Assembly: GCA_030147845.1 (NCBI GenBank)
Contig: JASBUN010000031.1
Span: forward strand, 1-64,000
DNA: 64,000 bases
Reading direction: 5' to 3'
DNA from: Gammaproteobacteria bacterium
GTDB taxonomy: Bacteria > Pseudomonadota > Gammaproteobacteria > JASBUN01
Shown piece by piece: positions 7,851-17,390 of this stretch; positions within the stretch are counted from its first letter, which is position 1, and the number at the start of each line of letters is the position of its first letter. The notes below the pieces were generated by a model that made no database searches, had not been told where the DNA came from, and was given only the letters and a program-made list of their open reading frames with translations. A program made the position numbers and the translations under genes.

Positions 7851-10250
7851 ATGTATAGTCAACTCACCATCGCGCTTTCTTCGCGCACGCGGTGTACCAA
7901 GGCCACGCGGTTGTGGTGGTTCTTGATGCTGCTATTCACGGGCGTTGTGCTATTGGCCCCGATAAAGTCGATCGCGCAGGCGCAGTCACAGCAACAGACC
8001 ATCCGTGAATTCACACGCCAGCTCGATGAAATCGACCGCGCTCTCGACGTCGGCAACTTCAAGAGATCAGATCTACTCGATTGGTCATCGACGGTCCAAT
8101 CAATCGGGCAAAACGCCCACGACTGCATCAAGTCCACGGACAAGCATCTGGCCGAAATCAAAGCCGACCTGAAGACGCTAGGCCCGGCGCTAAAAGCGGA
8201 ATCAAGCGATGTCACGCGTCAGCGACGCGATCTGACCAGGAATCAACAGGTCTTTGAAAAGCAAAACGCCAGCTGTAAGCTGGCGAGTTTGCGCAGCGAC
8301 GATACGCTCGCAAGAATCAACCAAGAACAGAAAAAAATTCTCACCCAACATCTATTCGCGCGCGGACCCACTGTGGTCACGCTGTTGGGCGAATACTGGC
8401 ACAAGCCCGGTGCTTGGTTCACGCAGGGGCTATCAGCGGTTATGGTCAACAGCGGTGCGACGCTGCTGACAAGTCGGCATTCCATCTGGTTGCTGATCGT
8501 CGCTGTGATAAGTTTCGCCGTCGGCATTTCGCTCCGTATACGCATTCGGCAGTTCGTCATGCGCCGCGTTAAACCCGGCGAAGCGTCCACCGGCCTGTTC
8601 CGTAACCTATCGATTTCGCTGGTGTGTGTGTTTGGCCACTATCTTCCGGCTCTATTGACTTCTGCGGCGGCCGCCGTGTTTATTTTCACCTTAGCTCAGC
8701 AAACGGACCGGCTGCCGATTATCGCTATCGCCACCTACGGTCTGCCGATCTATTTCCTGCTCATCGCCCTGATCCGAATCGCGCTCGATCCGATTCCATC
8801 CGAGACTACGCTACACCATCTGCCGCGCGAATTGGCACACGCTCTCGGACGCCGGCTGCGGATCCTCGTATTTTTGATATTCATCGGTTACCTGCTGTTT
8901 TCCACGCTACTCACCCAGGGGCTGCCAGACGCCGGCGTAGAATTGGCCCGCGCATTATTCGGTACCGTCGTCATACTCAATTTGATCTGGGTAGCCTGGT
9001 TGGTTGGACGTATTCCGCAGCTTTCCCATACCGGCGGAATGCGCGCCGCTTTAATCCTCCTGCTGGTCGGCGGGCTACTGGCCGAGTGGACGGGCTACCG
9101 GCATTTGTCCCTGTACGTGTTACGGGCCGTGCTTGGCACGCTAGCGGCGTTTGCCCTCGCCTGGTTACTGGCGCGGCTATTGGGAGAATTGTTCAACGCA
9201 TTGGACAGCACCCACCAACCCTGGCAACGCTGGATCCGCAATAAACTTGGCGTCAAACCAAACCAACATATTGCCGGCGTCGGTTGGCTGCGGATACTCG
9301 CCTATTTGGCCGTCTGGATCGGCTTCATCGCTATTGCGTTGCGTATCTGGGGCATGTCAGACGCCGGCATGCAACAGCTCATCGCGCTGATCAATCAAGG
9401 CTTCCAGGTGGGTTCCTTACACATCATCCCATCCAAAATCGTAGTTGGCTTGCTGATGTTGGTGCTGTTATTCGCGCTCAACGGCTGGTTCAAGAATCGG
9501 CTTGAGCACCATTGGCTGCCGCATACGCGCATGGACAGAGGCGCGCGCGAAGCGCTGGTCTCTATTAGCGGATACGTCGGTGTAGCACTGGCCTTGATCG
9601 CCGCGCTTAGCATCGGCGGCATGGATTTTGGCAATTTGGCGATTATTGCCGGCGCGTTATCGGTCGGCATCGGCTTCGGTCTACAAAATATCGTCAACAA
9701 TTTCGTATCCGGACTTATTCTACTTTTTGAGCGCCCGATTAAGACTGGCGATTGGATCGTGGTCGGAAATACCGAGGGCTACGTCCGACGCATCAGTATT
9801 CGCTCGACGCAAATCCAAACCTTCGACCGCGCCGACGTCATTGTGCCGAATTCAGAGCTGATTTCCACCCAGGTCACGAACTGGATGTTGCACGATCCGT
9901 GGGGACGCGTGACCGTCCCCATCGGCGTGGCCTACGGCACTGATACCAGCGTGGTCAAGGAGATTTTACTCAAACTCGCGAATGAACACCCGCTGGTGAT
10001 CCAGGACCGTGGCATACCTGAGCCGGTGGTGCTGTTTCGGCAATTCGGCGACAGCTCATTGAATTTCGAGTTGCGTTGTTTTATTCGCAACATCGATAAA
10101 CGGCTGAGCGTAATCAGCGATTTAAATTTTTCCATCGACCAGGCTTTCCGCGAACACGGGATCGAAATTCCGTTTCCGCAGCGCGATTTGCATATGCGCA
10201 ATTGGCCTCCCCGCTGGTCCGACAAAAGCTCGCCCGAGGACAGCCCGTAA
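7851..10250 (+). CDS. Large MscS-family mechanosensitive channel (MscK/YbiO type)
   Basis: MscS channels open on membrane tension to release solutes during osmotic downshock. The 799-residue protein begins with a signal sequence (hydrophobic residues about 22-42, then AQAQ), a periplasmic coiled-coil-rich domain (about 45-170, DUF3772-like), then several transmembrane helices. The conserved pore and beta domain follows: GALSVGIGFGLQNIVNNFVSG is the pore helix, followed by LFERPIKTGDWI and VIVPNSELIS. This is the large multi-helix form, not the 286-residue MscS. The gene is divergent from the kinase across a 172-bp intergenic region. Family certain; which paralogue is not. Confidence 0.93.
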   Translation: MYSQLTIALSSRTRCTKATRLWWFLMLLFTGVVLLAPIKSIAQAQSQQQTIREFTRQLDEIDRALDVGNFKRSDLLDWSSTVQSIGQNAHDCIKSTDKHLAEIKADLKTLGPALKAESSDVTRQRRDLTRNQQVFEKQNASCKLASLRSDDTLARINQEQKKILTQHLFARGPTVVTLLGEYWHKPGAWFTQGLSAVMVNSGATLLTSRHSIWLLIVAVISFAVGISLRIRIRQFVMRRVKPGEASTGLFRNLSISLVCVFGHYLPALLTSAAAAVFIFTLAQQTDRLPIIAIATYGLPIYFLLIALIRIALDPIPSETTLHHLPRELAHALGRRLRILVFLIFIGYLLFSTLLTQGLPDAGVELARALFGTVVILNLIWVAWLVGRIPQLSHTGGMRAALILLLVGGLLAEWTGYRHLSLYVLRAVLGTLAAFALAWLLARLLGELFNALDSTHQPWQRWIRNKLGVKPNQHIAGVGWLRILAYLAVWIGFIAIALRIWGMSDAGMQQLIALINQGFQVGSLHIIPSKIVVGLLMLVLLFALNGWFKNRLEHHWLPHTRMDRGAREALVSISGYVGVALALIAALSIGGMDFGNLAIIAGALSVGIGFGLQNIVNNFVSGLILLFERPIKTGDWIVVGNTEGYVRRISIRSTQIQTFDRADVIVPNSELISTQVTNWMLHDPWGRVTVPIGVAYGTDTSVVKEILLKLANEHPLVIQDRGIPEPVVLFRQFGDSSLNFELRCFIRNIDKRLSVISDLNFSIDQAFREHGIEIPFPQRDLHMRNWPPRWSDKSSPEDSP

Positions 10251-10328
10251 GCATTTCGCTCGGACGGGATAAGTTGCTAAAATAGCACCAGCGGAACCTC
10301 ATCCACCGGGCCATATAAGGAAACGCGC

Positions 10329-10793
10329 ATGTCCAGTTACAGCAATATACTGGTAGCCGTTGATCTGTCGCCGACCGCGGGTAGTGTTTGCGAAAAGGCC
10401 GCGAGCTTGGCTAAGTTACACGGCGCGCTGCTGACCGTGCTGTATGTCGCCGAATACGTGCCGCCACTGGATATCGCGTACGAACCGGTTACTCCAGCCG
10501 ACTGGATGGTGGACGAAGGGGCGCTGGTCAGGCGCGCGACAGAATCACTCAACGCGTTAACTGATGCGCTCGGAATCAGTGACGCTACCCGTCTAGTGGA
10601 GCTCGGGATTCCAAAGCAAACGATTTTGCATACCGCGCAAGAGCGCGGCTGCGATTTGATTATCGTGGGTTCACACGGACGCCACGGCATTGGGCGTCTA
10701 TTGGGCTCAACTGCCAACAGCATTCTGCACAATGCCGCCTGCGACGTACTCGCCATCCGCATTCAAGATCGGCACGTCGATCCACCTGCTTAG
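10329..10793 (+). CDS. Universal stress protein (UspA family)
   Basis: This 154-residue single Usp domain has the N-terminal NILVAVDLSPTA strand and Asp, and the nucleotide-binding pattern GSHGRHGIGRLLGSTA followed by CDVLAIR near the C-terminus (G-2X-G-9X-G-S/T), which suggests an ATP-binding member. Such proteins are induced under starvation and respiratory stress. AAGGA lies 8 nt before the ATG. A possible -10 (TAAAAT) lies about 45 bp upstream. It follows the MscS-type gene by 78 bp on the same strand and may be read from its own promoter. Confidence 0.93.
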   Translation: MSSYSNILVAVDLSPTAGSVCEKAASLAKLHGALLTVLYVAEYVPPLDIAYEPVTPADWMVDEGALVRRATESLNALTDALGISDATRLVELGIPKQTILHTAQERGCDLIIVGSHGRHGIGRLLGSTANSILHNAACDVLAIRIQDRHVDPPA

Positions 10794-10943
10794 TCGTAAC
10801 CGCTACCGGTTTAGATTCCACCAGCACCCAAGCGCGCGACCATTGTCGTGTCTATACTCGCCGTTACGATTTTTACCCCGAAAACGTACGACGGCGTGTA
10901 CCCCCTTCCACCGCACCCGCGCAGGGTATTCGTGCGTCACCAG

Positions 10944-11039
10944 GAGCCTGTCGGATTTAGGCGATCGTAACGAGGGAAAGCGAGTATTTCGGCCAAAATG
11001 GCTTTTCCGCAGTAGATCAGTCCTAAGTCCGACAGACTG
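10944..11039. repeat. MITE-like inverted-repeat element, copy 2
   Basis: A 96-bp element begins GAGCCTGTCGGATTTAGG and ends CCTAAGTCCGACAGACT. Its reverse complement aligns with copy 1 at 2479-2638, including GGACTTAGGACTGA, the GGCCGAAATACTCG-like centre and CGTTACGATCGCC. It lacks about 65 bp of copy 1's interior. It sits between the universal stress protein gene and the 3' end of the SulP gene, ending 5 bp before the SulP stop codon. Confidence 0.75.
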
Positions 11040-11044
11040 CTAAG

Positions 11045-12838
11045 CTAACTTGACGTATCAGGTCCTGGCACCGTCTCGCACTCGCGGAAAATCCGCTTGC
11101 TACAGGTGCGGCATATATCCTTGTCAAGGCGTGGGAAAATGGACTGAATGGCATCGGTTTTCCCTTGGAATATATTCTCTTCACCCACTTCGGCAAGATA
11201 GCCGCCGCGTCTGAAAGGTTCACAAACACCTTCCTTAACCCGAATCAGATATAAACCGCCGCCCATTTCCTTGCGGTGGTGTGCCTCCTGAGCAAAAAAT
11301 TCCGCTCCGGCAACGTCAACGAAGTTAATCCCGGCAGCCGTAATCGCCAAATGTTTCTGCTCTGGCTGACGTTGTTCGAAATCGCGCAAACGCTCCTGCA
11401 CGTGGCTAATAGCACCGAAAAACAGCGATCCGTCGATCCGCACGATTTTTAGCTGTGGGCACTCAGGAAGTGCCGAGTCGGTGACAAATTTGCGCCCCGG
11501 CAGTCGTGGATCGGGCACCCTTGCGGCGATACGGGGACGCGAAGTGCGCATCAAATACAAAGCGAGCGACATCATAACGCCAAGAAAAATTGCAAACTCC
11601 AGCTCCAGAAATAAAGTCGCGAAGAAGGTCGTGGCCAGCACCGCCGTCTCCGAGCGGCTGGTCTTGATGATATTGCGAATATGGTGAAAGTCGATCAGAC
11701 CCCAGGCCACCAAAAACAAAATTCCAGCCATGGCCGCATTCGGAAGGTAGGCCGCCAGAGGCGCGACCAGGAGCACGATAATCATCAACAAACTGCCGGC
11801 GAATACGGCTGCCAATGGTGTCTTGGCGCCAGCCTGATAGTTTAAACCGCTTCGATTGAAGGAGCCGGTAGCGACATAGCCGGAAAAGAAACTGCCGGCG
11901 ATATTGGATAGGCCCTGGCCGATGAATTCCTGGTTGCCATCCAAGTGCTGCCCGGATCGGGCAGACAAGGAACGCGCAATGGACACCGCTTCGGTCAGCG
12001 CAAATAAGGTCGCCGCCAACGCCGCCGGAGCTAGCTGTTTTATTGTTGTCAGCGACAAATCGGGCGCCGACAACGGCGGCAACGATTGTGGCAGCGCCCC
12101 AACCGTGGTGATGCCCGTTTGGCCCTGACCGAAAACAGCATTGAGCAGCACGGATACCAGCGAACCCACCACCATGGCGACGATCATGTAGGGTATGCGG
12201 CGAAAATAACGCTTGGTGAGAATACCGGCAGCAATGGTAATCAAGCCGATGGCGAGGATATACCAGTTGATCTGATCAATATGTTGCGCCAATGCCATCA
12301 GGGTTTCGTGGACGTGACTGCCACGTGGAATAGGCACGCCAAAGAAATTCTTGAACTGCTTGGTAGCGATCAAAATGGCCGCACCTGCCGTAAAACCGAT
12401 CACCACCGAGTGAGAAATGAAATTGACCAACGTACCCATGCGCGCCAAGCCCATGCCCAGCTGAATCACCCCAACCATGATAGTCAGGGTCAGCGCCAAA
12501 CTGACGTACTGGCTGCTGCCGGGCTCAGCAAATGTGCTCAAGGCCGAAAACAAGACGATCGATGCAGCGGTGGTCGGCCCCGACACTAAGTGCCACGACG
12601 ATCCGAATAAGGCGGCCACGATGGCCGGTATCATTCCGGCGTAGAGGCCGTACTCGGGCGGCATACCGGCAATGGTGGCAAAGGCAACGCCCTGTGGCAG
12701 CACTACAATGGCGCCGGTCAGCCCGGCCATCAAATCGTCGCGGAACGACATCTTATTGACCCGCGGCCACCAGCGCAGCGCCGGCAACAGACGCGAAAGC
12801 CAAGCTGGGCAGCTGGGCGCAGCGGTGTTGATAGACAT
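11045..12838 (-). CDS. SulP-family anion transporter with STAS domain
   Basis: SulP proteins carry sulfate, bicarbonate or other anions across the inner membrane. The 597-residue protein has the membrane domain of the family (LMAGLTGAIVVLPQGVAFA, GMPPEYGLYAGMIPAIVAALFG, VSGPTTAASIVLFSAL, ARSLSARSGQHLDGNQEFIGQG) over roughly residues 30-430. A C-terminal STAS domain follows from about 460 (KIVRIDGSLFFGAI, FVDVAGAEFF). An extra tail holds CRTC and a further Cys (KDICRTCSKRIFRECE), which is not usual for the family and could bind a metal. The substrate cannot be decided from sequence. It is transcribed away from the CydB-like block. Confidence 0.93.
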   Translation of the reverse strand: MSINTAAPSCPAWLSRLLPALRWWPRVNKMSFRDDLMAGLTGAIVVLPQGVAFATIAGMPPEYGLYAGMIPAIVAALFGSSWHLVSGPTTAASIVLFSALSTFAEPGSSQYVSLALTLTIMVGVIQLGMGLARMGTLVNFISHSVVIGFTAGAAILIATKQFKNFFGVPIPRGSHVHETLMALAQHIDQINWYILAIGLITIAAGILTKRYFRRIPYMIVAMVVGSLVSVLLNAVFGQGQTGITTVGALPQSLPPLSAPDLSLTTIKQLAPAALAATLFALTEAVSIARSLSARSGQHLDGNQEFIGQGLSNIAGSFFSGYVATGSFNRSGLNYQAGAKTPLAAVFAGSLLMIIVLLVAPLAAYLPNAAMAGILFLVAWGLIDFHHIRNIIKTSRSETAVLATTFFATLFLELEFAIFLGVMMSLALYLMRTSRPRIAARVPDPRLPGRKFVTDSALPECPQLKIVRIDGSLFFGAISHVQERLRDFEQRQPEQKHLAITAAGINFVDVAGAEFFAQEAHHRKEMGGGLYLIRVKEGVCEPFRRGGYLAEVGEENIFQGKTDAIQSIFPRLDKDICRTCSKRIFRECETVPGPDTSS

Positions 12839-13186
12839 AATTTCCCCTGTTACACAGCCGTAGCCGTGCGAGTGTTAGTCCCGCATTTGGTTGCGAAATC
12901 AAAAGGTGGCCAGCCGGCGCCGACCAAAAAGGATCGGGTATTATAAGGGCATGAACCCGGTGCTGCTAGGCTCGATGGCCGCGAATCGGCGCCCGACGCG
13001 TGCACGTCGCGTTATTTCACACTGCTTGCATACGCCCGCGGAGTCACTTGGCCCGGCCACTCACCCCCACCTCGACCGTGGTTGTTTTACACCAATGCTG
13101 GTGGATATCGCCGTTCCTATGCCACCCGGCTGCCAATCGCAGAATACATAACTTTGTTTTAATTACATTTATTGTAGCTGTGTGCT
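12839..13186. other. Intergenic region between SulP and CydB-like genes
   Basis: No coding sequence is supported here. In particular there is no cydA or cydA remnant upstream of the CydB-like gene. The region carries the divergent control signals of the SulP gene and, at its right end, an AT-rich stretch (about 13149-13176) just before the sigma-54 promoter. Confidence 0.6.
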
Positions 13187-13202
13187 TGGCACATGGCTTG
13201 CT
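13187..13202 (+). promoter_or_regulatory. Sigma-54 (RpoN) promoter for CydB-like gene
   Basis: TGGCACATGGCTTGCT matches the sigma-54 consensus TGGCACRNNNNTTGCW at every position, with the -24 GG and -12 GC correctly spaced. Predicted transcription start is about 13213, giving a leader of about 145 nt before the CydB-like ATG. A short inverted repeat CACCA-ATGC-TGGTG lies roughly 90 bp upstream and could be an activator site. The gene block downstream encodes its own NtrC-type activator. Confidence 0.75.
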
Positions 13203-13357
13203 AGATGGTGTTGTGGGTGGAGATTCGGCCAGCGCGCGTTGCCACTTGCTGAGAGCGCTATCCCCATTCCGCGAATACGACGAAGCTCATACTCAAACAT
13301 GAAATCAGCCCGCCATCGACACCAATCCATCGCCGCAACTCAGCGGGGCGTTAGACG

Positions 13358-14404
13358 ATGACCGAAGTCCACCAGATGCTGGCCAATCTGTGGTATGCGG
13401 TCATCACCTTGATCGTCCTCAACTACATCATATTCGACGGTTTTGGACTCGGTATCGGTTTACTTGCGGCGACGACCAAGGACACCAACGAACGCAACGC
13501 CATGATCGACAGCGTCGCGGTCGGCTGGCACACCAGCGAACTGTGGCTGCTGGTCCTAGGTACGGCGCTCTTCGGCGCATTTCCGCCGGCATTCAACCTA
13601 GCCATGCGCGCGCTGTTGGTGCCCGCCGCACTGTTGATCGCGGGGCTGGCCGTGCGCGGCGTAGCATTGTGGAATCGACGCCACCGGCATCGCGCGGACT
13701 CCGGCATCGGCGTAGTGCTCGGCACGGCCCTGACCGTGCTCGCCCAGGGATTAATGCTGGGCGCCTATATCAATGGGCTACCGTCTGCCGGCCATCCGCT
13801 TGCTGCGAGTCTTACTGATGGCTGGATGTCGTCGACGTCGGCGCTCACCACCTTGGTTGTCACCTGTGCGTACATGCTTATGGGCGCGACCTTTTTGATT
13901 CGAATCGTCCGCAGCCATCAGTCTCGAAGACGGTACCGGATTTATGCCTGCGCTCTCGGCATTCTGCTCGCCGCCAGTGCGATCGCAGTCGGACTACTGG
14001 AAATCAACCTTCGCGCCGGGCTAGTGGCAAAATGGAACACTAAGTCCGGCTTGGCGATACTCATCGTGCTGCTGGCTGTCGCCACGGGCGCACTGATCGT
14101 GACGTTCGCCACCAGTATTCGCCGTCGTCGTACCCCATTTGGATGGAGCATTACGGCAGTGGCCGCACTGTTCGTGACCTTTGCCTATGCGCTATTTCCA
14201 TACTTGGTACCCGATTCTCTCACCGCGACCGCGGCAGCCTCTGCCGACTACATATTGGTATATCTTCTTACAGCCGCCGGCATCGTCATTCCCGTGCTGT
14301 TATTCTTCAATGGTTATCAGCGACTTTTACCCTACGACGGATTTCGTCTCAGCGATGGCGGCCATGGAATGCAGGCGAAAACTCCGCATAAATCCATCGA
14401 TTGA
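13358..14404 (+). CDS. CydB-like membrane protein without a CydA partner
   Basis: CydB is the second subunit of cytochrome bd quinol oxidase; the haem ligands are in CydA. This 348-residue, highly hydrophobic protein (about 8 transmembrane helices) has the CydB N-terminus: NLWYAVITLIVLNYIIFDGF, TNERNAMIDSVAVGW, ELWLLVLGTALFGAFPPAF. Two acidic positions are changed relative to E. coli: DGFD is DGFG (27-30) and WDGN is WHTS (57-60), which replaces Asp58. No cydA lies beside it. It is followed by a sensor kinase and an NtrC-type regulator, so a sensory or quinone-linked role is possible. That role is inference. Start ATG 13358 follows GGGG by 9 nt. Confidence 0.8.
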   Translation: MTEVHQMLANLWYAVITLIVLNYIIFDGFGLGIGLLAATTKDTNERNAMIDSVAVGWHTSELWLLVLGTALFGAFPPAFNLAMRALLVPAALLIAGLAVRGVALWNRRHRHRADSGIGVVLGTALTVLAQGLMLGAYINGLPSAGHPLAASLTDGWMSSTSALTTLVVTCAYMLMGATFLIRIVRSHQSRRRYRIYACALGILLAASAIAVGLLEINLRAGLVAKWNTKSGLAILIVLLAVATGALIVTFATSIRRRRTPFGWSITAVAALFVTFAYALFPYLVPDSLTATAAASADYILVYLLTAAGIVIPVLLFFNGYQRLLPYDGFRLSDGGHGMQAKTPHKSID

Positions 14405-14530
14405 AGTAGAATCCTTTGAGGCAGTGCCCGAATCGACCATACGACGGCGGCGAGCTTGTCGCGCGCCCGCGCTATCCGTGTTCTTCATGCAAGTGCCCTT
14501 GAAAGCAATTCCCATCCCCGGTCTAATGCC

Positions 14531-16000
14531 ATGACGTCGCCGAACGTGGAATCAAAAGGCATGAAGAGTTTTCTGTCCCGATCCATCTGGCTACCGGCTA
14601 TCATCACCGCCACCTTATTGCTCATTGCCTTGAGTCTGTTGGTCGGCATGTCTTGGCGTAGCCTGCAGCGCCTGGAACCTATGCGCCATCACCTGGACCT
14701 GGTGAATCATGCACAAGAAGCTGGACTACACTTACAACAAATTTTGATCGATACGCTGACCGGCAACGACGAGCTGGCGCCGCAGCAATTTCAGCAGGTA
14801 CGCGCCGAGGTGGATTACATCATTCGTATGAACACGCATTTGGTCGCCAAAGATACTGTACGGTTGCGCCAACTGCAGTATTTGCTCGCCAACATCGATG
14901 ATCATCCGCAACTGTCCCTCATCGCTTCAGTAGATTTGATGCGTAAAATAATGTCTGCTGAAACGGGCGCCCACGACCTATTGCTTGAGCGTATCAAGCG
15001 GGACACTTTTATCGAGTTTGAAATCGCTGCAGGTATTATGATTCTCCTGCCGCTACTGGCACTTTTGGCGTTGTTCTTTCTGCGCCATCGCATACTAACG
15101 CCGCTGACCAATCTTCGCGTGTTGATGTCGGCCCTCGCACGACAAAACTACCGCGCCGCGTCCACCGAAGGCGTCGACTCCATGCTGTTGCCGCTGTTCG
15201 AGAATTACAACCATCTGGTCGGCCGATTAACAGAGCTGGAAAAATCGCATCAAGTACGCCAGCTTTCACTCGAGAGCGAAGTGCGCAATGCTACCCATAC
15301 GCTGTTGCAGCAGCAGCGCAGCCTGGCCAATGCCGAACGCCTGGCAACGGTCGGAGAAATCGCCGCTGGATTCGCGCATGAGCTGCGTAATCCGTTAGCA
15401 GGGATACAAATGGCGTTGGGCAATCTGCGTAGCGAACTGACGGATATCGAACATGCCGAGCGGTTGAATATGGTAATCGATGAATTGAAGCGCATCGCAC
15501 GTCTGCTAAACGACCTTCTCACCCAAGCGCACCAAGAACCGGAACCGCCGCGCGACGTCCATCTCGCCGAGGTAATCAACCAAGTCATCTCCTTGGCGCG
15601 CTATCAATTACCGCGCTCGATCGAGCTAAAGTGCAATATCCCGGAGCACCTGGCTTGCCGCCTACCCGAAGGCGGGCTACGCCAATCACTGCTGAATTTA
15701 ATTCTTAATTCGGCCGAAGTCATTCAAGAGTGCGACGGCACTATCGAAATATCGGCTACCGCCACGCAGCAAGTATTGCAGCTATCGGTAACAGACAGCG
15801 GACCCGGCTTCCCGGCGACGTTGCTCGAAGCCGGCGTGCGGCGCTTTTCTACCGGGCGTGCACAAGGCACCGGACTCGGGCTCGCACTAGTACGCCGCTT
15901 CGCAAGCGACCTGGGCGGGCAACTACAGCTCACCAATATAGAACCTCACGGCGCATGCGCCACGCTTTTGCTTCCGTGCAAGGAAACTACATATGCCTGA
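14531..16000 (+). CDS. Membrane sensor histidine kinase
   Basis: This 489-residue kinase has transmembrane helix 1 at about 21-40, a periplasmic segment of about 120 residues, and transmembrane helix 2 at about 165-185. A HAMP-like linker and coiled coil (about 186-265), a DHp domain with GEIAAGFAHELRNPLAG (His283), and a HATPase domain with N box NLILNSAEV, G1 DSGPGFP and G2 GTGLGLALV follow. The ATG at 14531 is used; ATG 14561 is an alternative. Its stop overlaps the regulator ATG by 8 nt, so the two are translationally coupled. It lies 126 bp after the CydB-like gene on the same strand. The NtrB-like kinase core fits an NtrC-family partner. The signal is unknown. Confidence 0.92.
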   Translation: MTSPNVESKGMKSFLSRSIWLPAIITATLLLIALSLLVGMSWRSLQRLEPMRHHLDLVNHAQEAGLHLQQILIDTLTGNDELAPQQFQQVRAEVDYIIRMNTHLVAKDTVRLRQLQYLLANIDDHPQLSLIASVDLMRKIMSAETGAHDLLLERIKRDTFIEFEIAAGIMILLPLLALLALFFLRHRILTPLTNLRVLMSALARQNYRAASTEGVDSMLLPLFENYNHLVGRLTELEKSHQVRQLSLESEVRNATHTLLQQQRSLANAERLATVGEIAAGFAHELRNPLAGIQMALGNLRSELTDIEHAERLNMVIDELKRIARLLNDLLTQAHQEPEPPRDVHLAEVINQVISLARYQLPRSIELKCNIPEHLACRLPEGGLRQSLLNLILNSAEVIQECDGTIEISATATQQVLQLSVTDSGPGFPATLLEAGVRRFSTGRAQGTGLGLALVRRFASDLGGQLQLTNIEPHGACATLLLPCKETTYA

Positions 16001-17390
16001 CACGCTATTGGTCATCGAAGACGAAACGCTCCTAGGCAAAGAACTCGAAAGGCACTACCAACGACAAGGCTGGGAGGTCGTCCGCGCCGACAATATACGC
16101 AAAGCTCGCGCGGCGCTATTCGATCAACGCATACAACCGCTGGTGGTGCTCTCCGACATGAGTCTTCCGGATGGGAGTGCTCTGGATCTGTTGGAAGAGA
16201 CGCGTAGCGCAGGGATTAGCGGCGAGTGGATTCTGCTGACCGGCTACGGCAGCGTACCCGATTCGGTGCGCGCTCTGCGCATTGGCGCGTTTGATTTTCT
16301 CGAGAAACCGTGCGAACAAGAACGACTTGATTTGGTGGTTGCAGGTGCCGCGCGCAGCGCACGCGCGCAGCGCCGTTTACGCGACGAGGCCGCCGCACGC
16401 ACGCGCCGATTCTCTCCCGCCTCGTTTCTCGGCCGCAGCGGCGCGGCGCAATCGGTCCGAACGATGTTGGGCAAGCTCGGCCAAGTACCCTTCAGTGCAT
16501 TGATCATCAGCGGCGAAACCGGAACCGGCAAAGGCTTGGTGGCGCGCATCCTGCATCACAGCGGACCCCGATCCGAGGGTCCGTTGGTGGAATTGAATTG
16601 CGCCGCACTGCCACGCGAACTGCTCGAATCGGAACTATTTGGACATGAGGCCGGCGCCTTTACCGGCGCACGCGGTCGCCACCGGGGACTGCTTGAGCAG
16701 GCCAGCGAAGGTACACTTTTTCTCGATGAGATCGGCGAGATGGAACTCGATCTGCAGGCTAAACTTCTGAAAGCCATCGAAGATCGCACCATACGGCGGC
16801 TCGGCGGAGATAAGGAAATTGGCGTCGACGTGCAAATTATCGCGGCAAGTAATCGAGATTTGGAAAATAGCGTTAGAAACAACGAATTTCGGAGCGATCT
16901 CTATCATCGATTGAATGTCTTCAATTTGCATTTGCCACCGCTCAACAAGCGCATGGAAGATCTTGACGACCTCGTGCCCCTGTTTGTATCCGAATACAAC
17001 GCCAAGGCCGGAAAAGCAGTACGCAATGTCCCGGACGTAGTCTGGCAACGTCTACGCGCGCATGATTGGACCGGCAATGTGCGCGAATTGCGCAATGTCG
17101 TTGAACGCTGTGTGCTTTTTGCGGACGGCGACGTTTTTCCGGAACAATGGTTACAGCTGCGCAGTCCCGGTGGCGACAACTCACTGGCGAACAGTCCCAG
17201 TATCGAAGGCGACCGCTTGTCGCTACCGCTCGACGGCAGCATGGCGCTGGAAGACATGGATCGTTACATCATTCAGAAAGCGCTGGAACGCAGCGACTAC
17301 AACGTAACCGCCGCCGCGCGCGCGCTCGGTACAACGCGTGAAACGTTGCGTTATCGCATTCAGAAGTACGCGCTGAAACAATCCGATTGA
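15993..17390 (+). CDS. NtrC-family sigma-54-dependent response regulator
   Basis: This 465-residue activator has an N-terminal receiver (phospho-acceptor Asp55 in LSDMSLPDG, acidic pocket IEDE), a central AAA+ domain and a C-terminal Fis-type helix-turn-helix (YNVTAAARALGTTRETLRYR). The AAA+ domain has Walker A GETGTGKG, the sigma-54 contact loop GAFTGA in HEAGAFTGARGRHRG, Walker B GTLFLDEIGEM and the arginine-finger region FRSDLYHRLNVF. GAFTGA means it activates RpoN promoters. Candidate RpoN promoters flank it on both sides, before the CydB-like gene and before degP, which makes these its most likely targets. The ATG at 15993 overlaps the kinase stop. Confidence 0.95.
   Translation: MPDTLLVIEDETLLGKELERHYQRQGWEVVRADNIRKARAALFDQRIQPLVVLSDMSLPDGSALDLLEETRSAGISGEWILLTGYGSVPDSVRALRIGAFDFLEKPCEQERLDLVVAGAARSARAQRRLRDEAAARTRRFSPASFLGRSGAAQSVRTMLGKLGQVPFSALIISGETGTGKGLVARILHHSGPRSEGPLVELNCAALPRELLESELFGHEAGAFTGARGRHRGLLEQASEGTLFLDEIGEMELDLQAKLLKAIEDRTIRRLGGDKEIGVDVQIIAASNRDLENSVRNNEFRSDLYHRLNVFNLHLPPLNKRMEDLDDLVPLFVSEYNAKAGKAVRNVPDVVWQRLRAHDWTGNVRELRNVVERCVLFADGDVFPEQWLQLRSPGGDNSLANSPSIEGDRLSLPLDGSMALEDMDRYIIQKALERSDYNVTAAARALGTTRETLRYRIQKYALKQSD

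Noticed and set aside
12891..13302. Small frames upstream of the CydB-like gene as a cydA remnant
   Set aside because: Their translations show none of the CydA haem or Q-loop motifs; the region looks non-coding.
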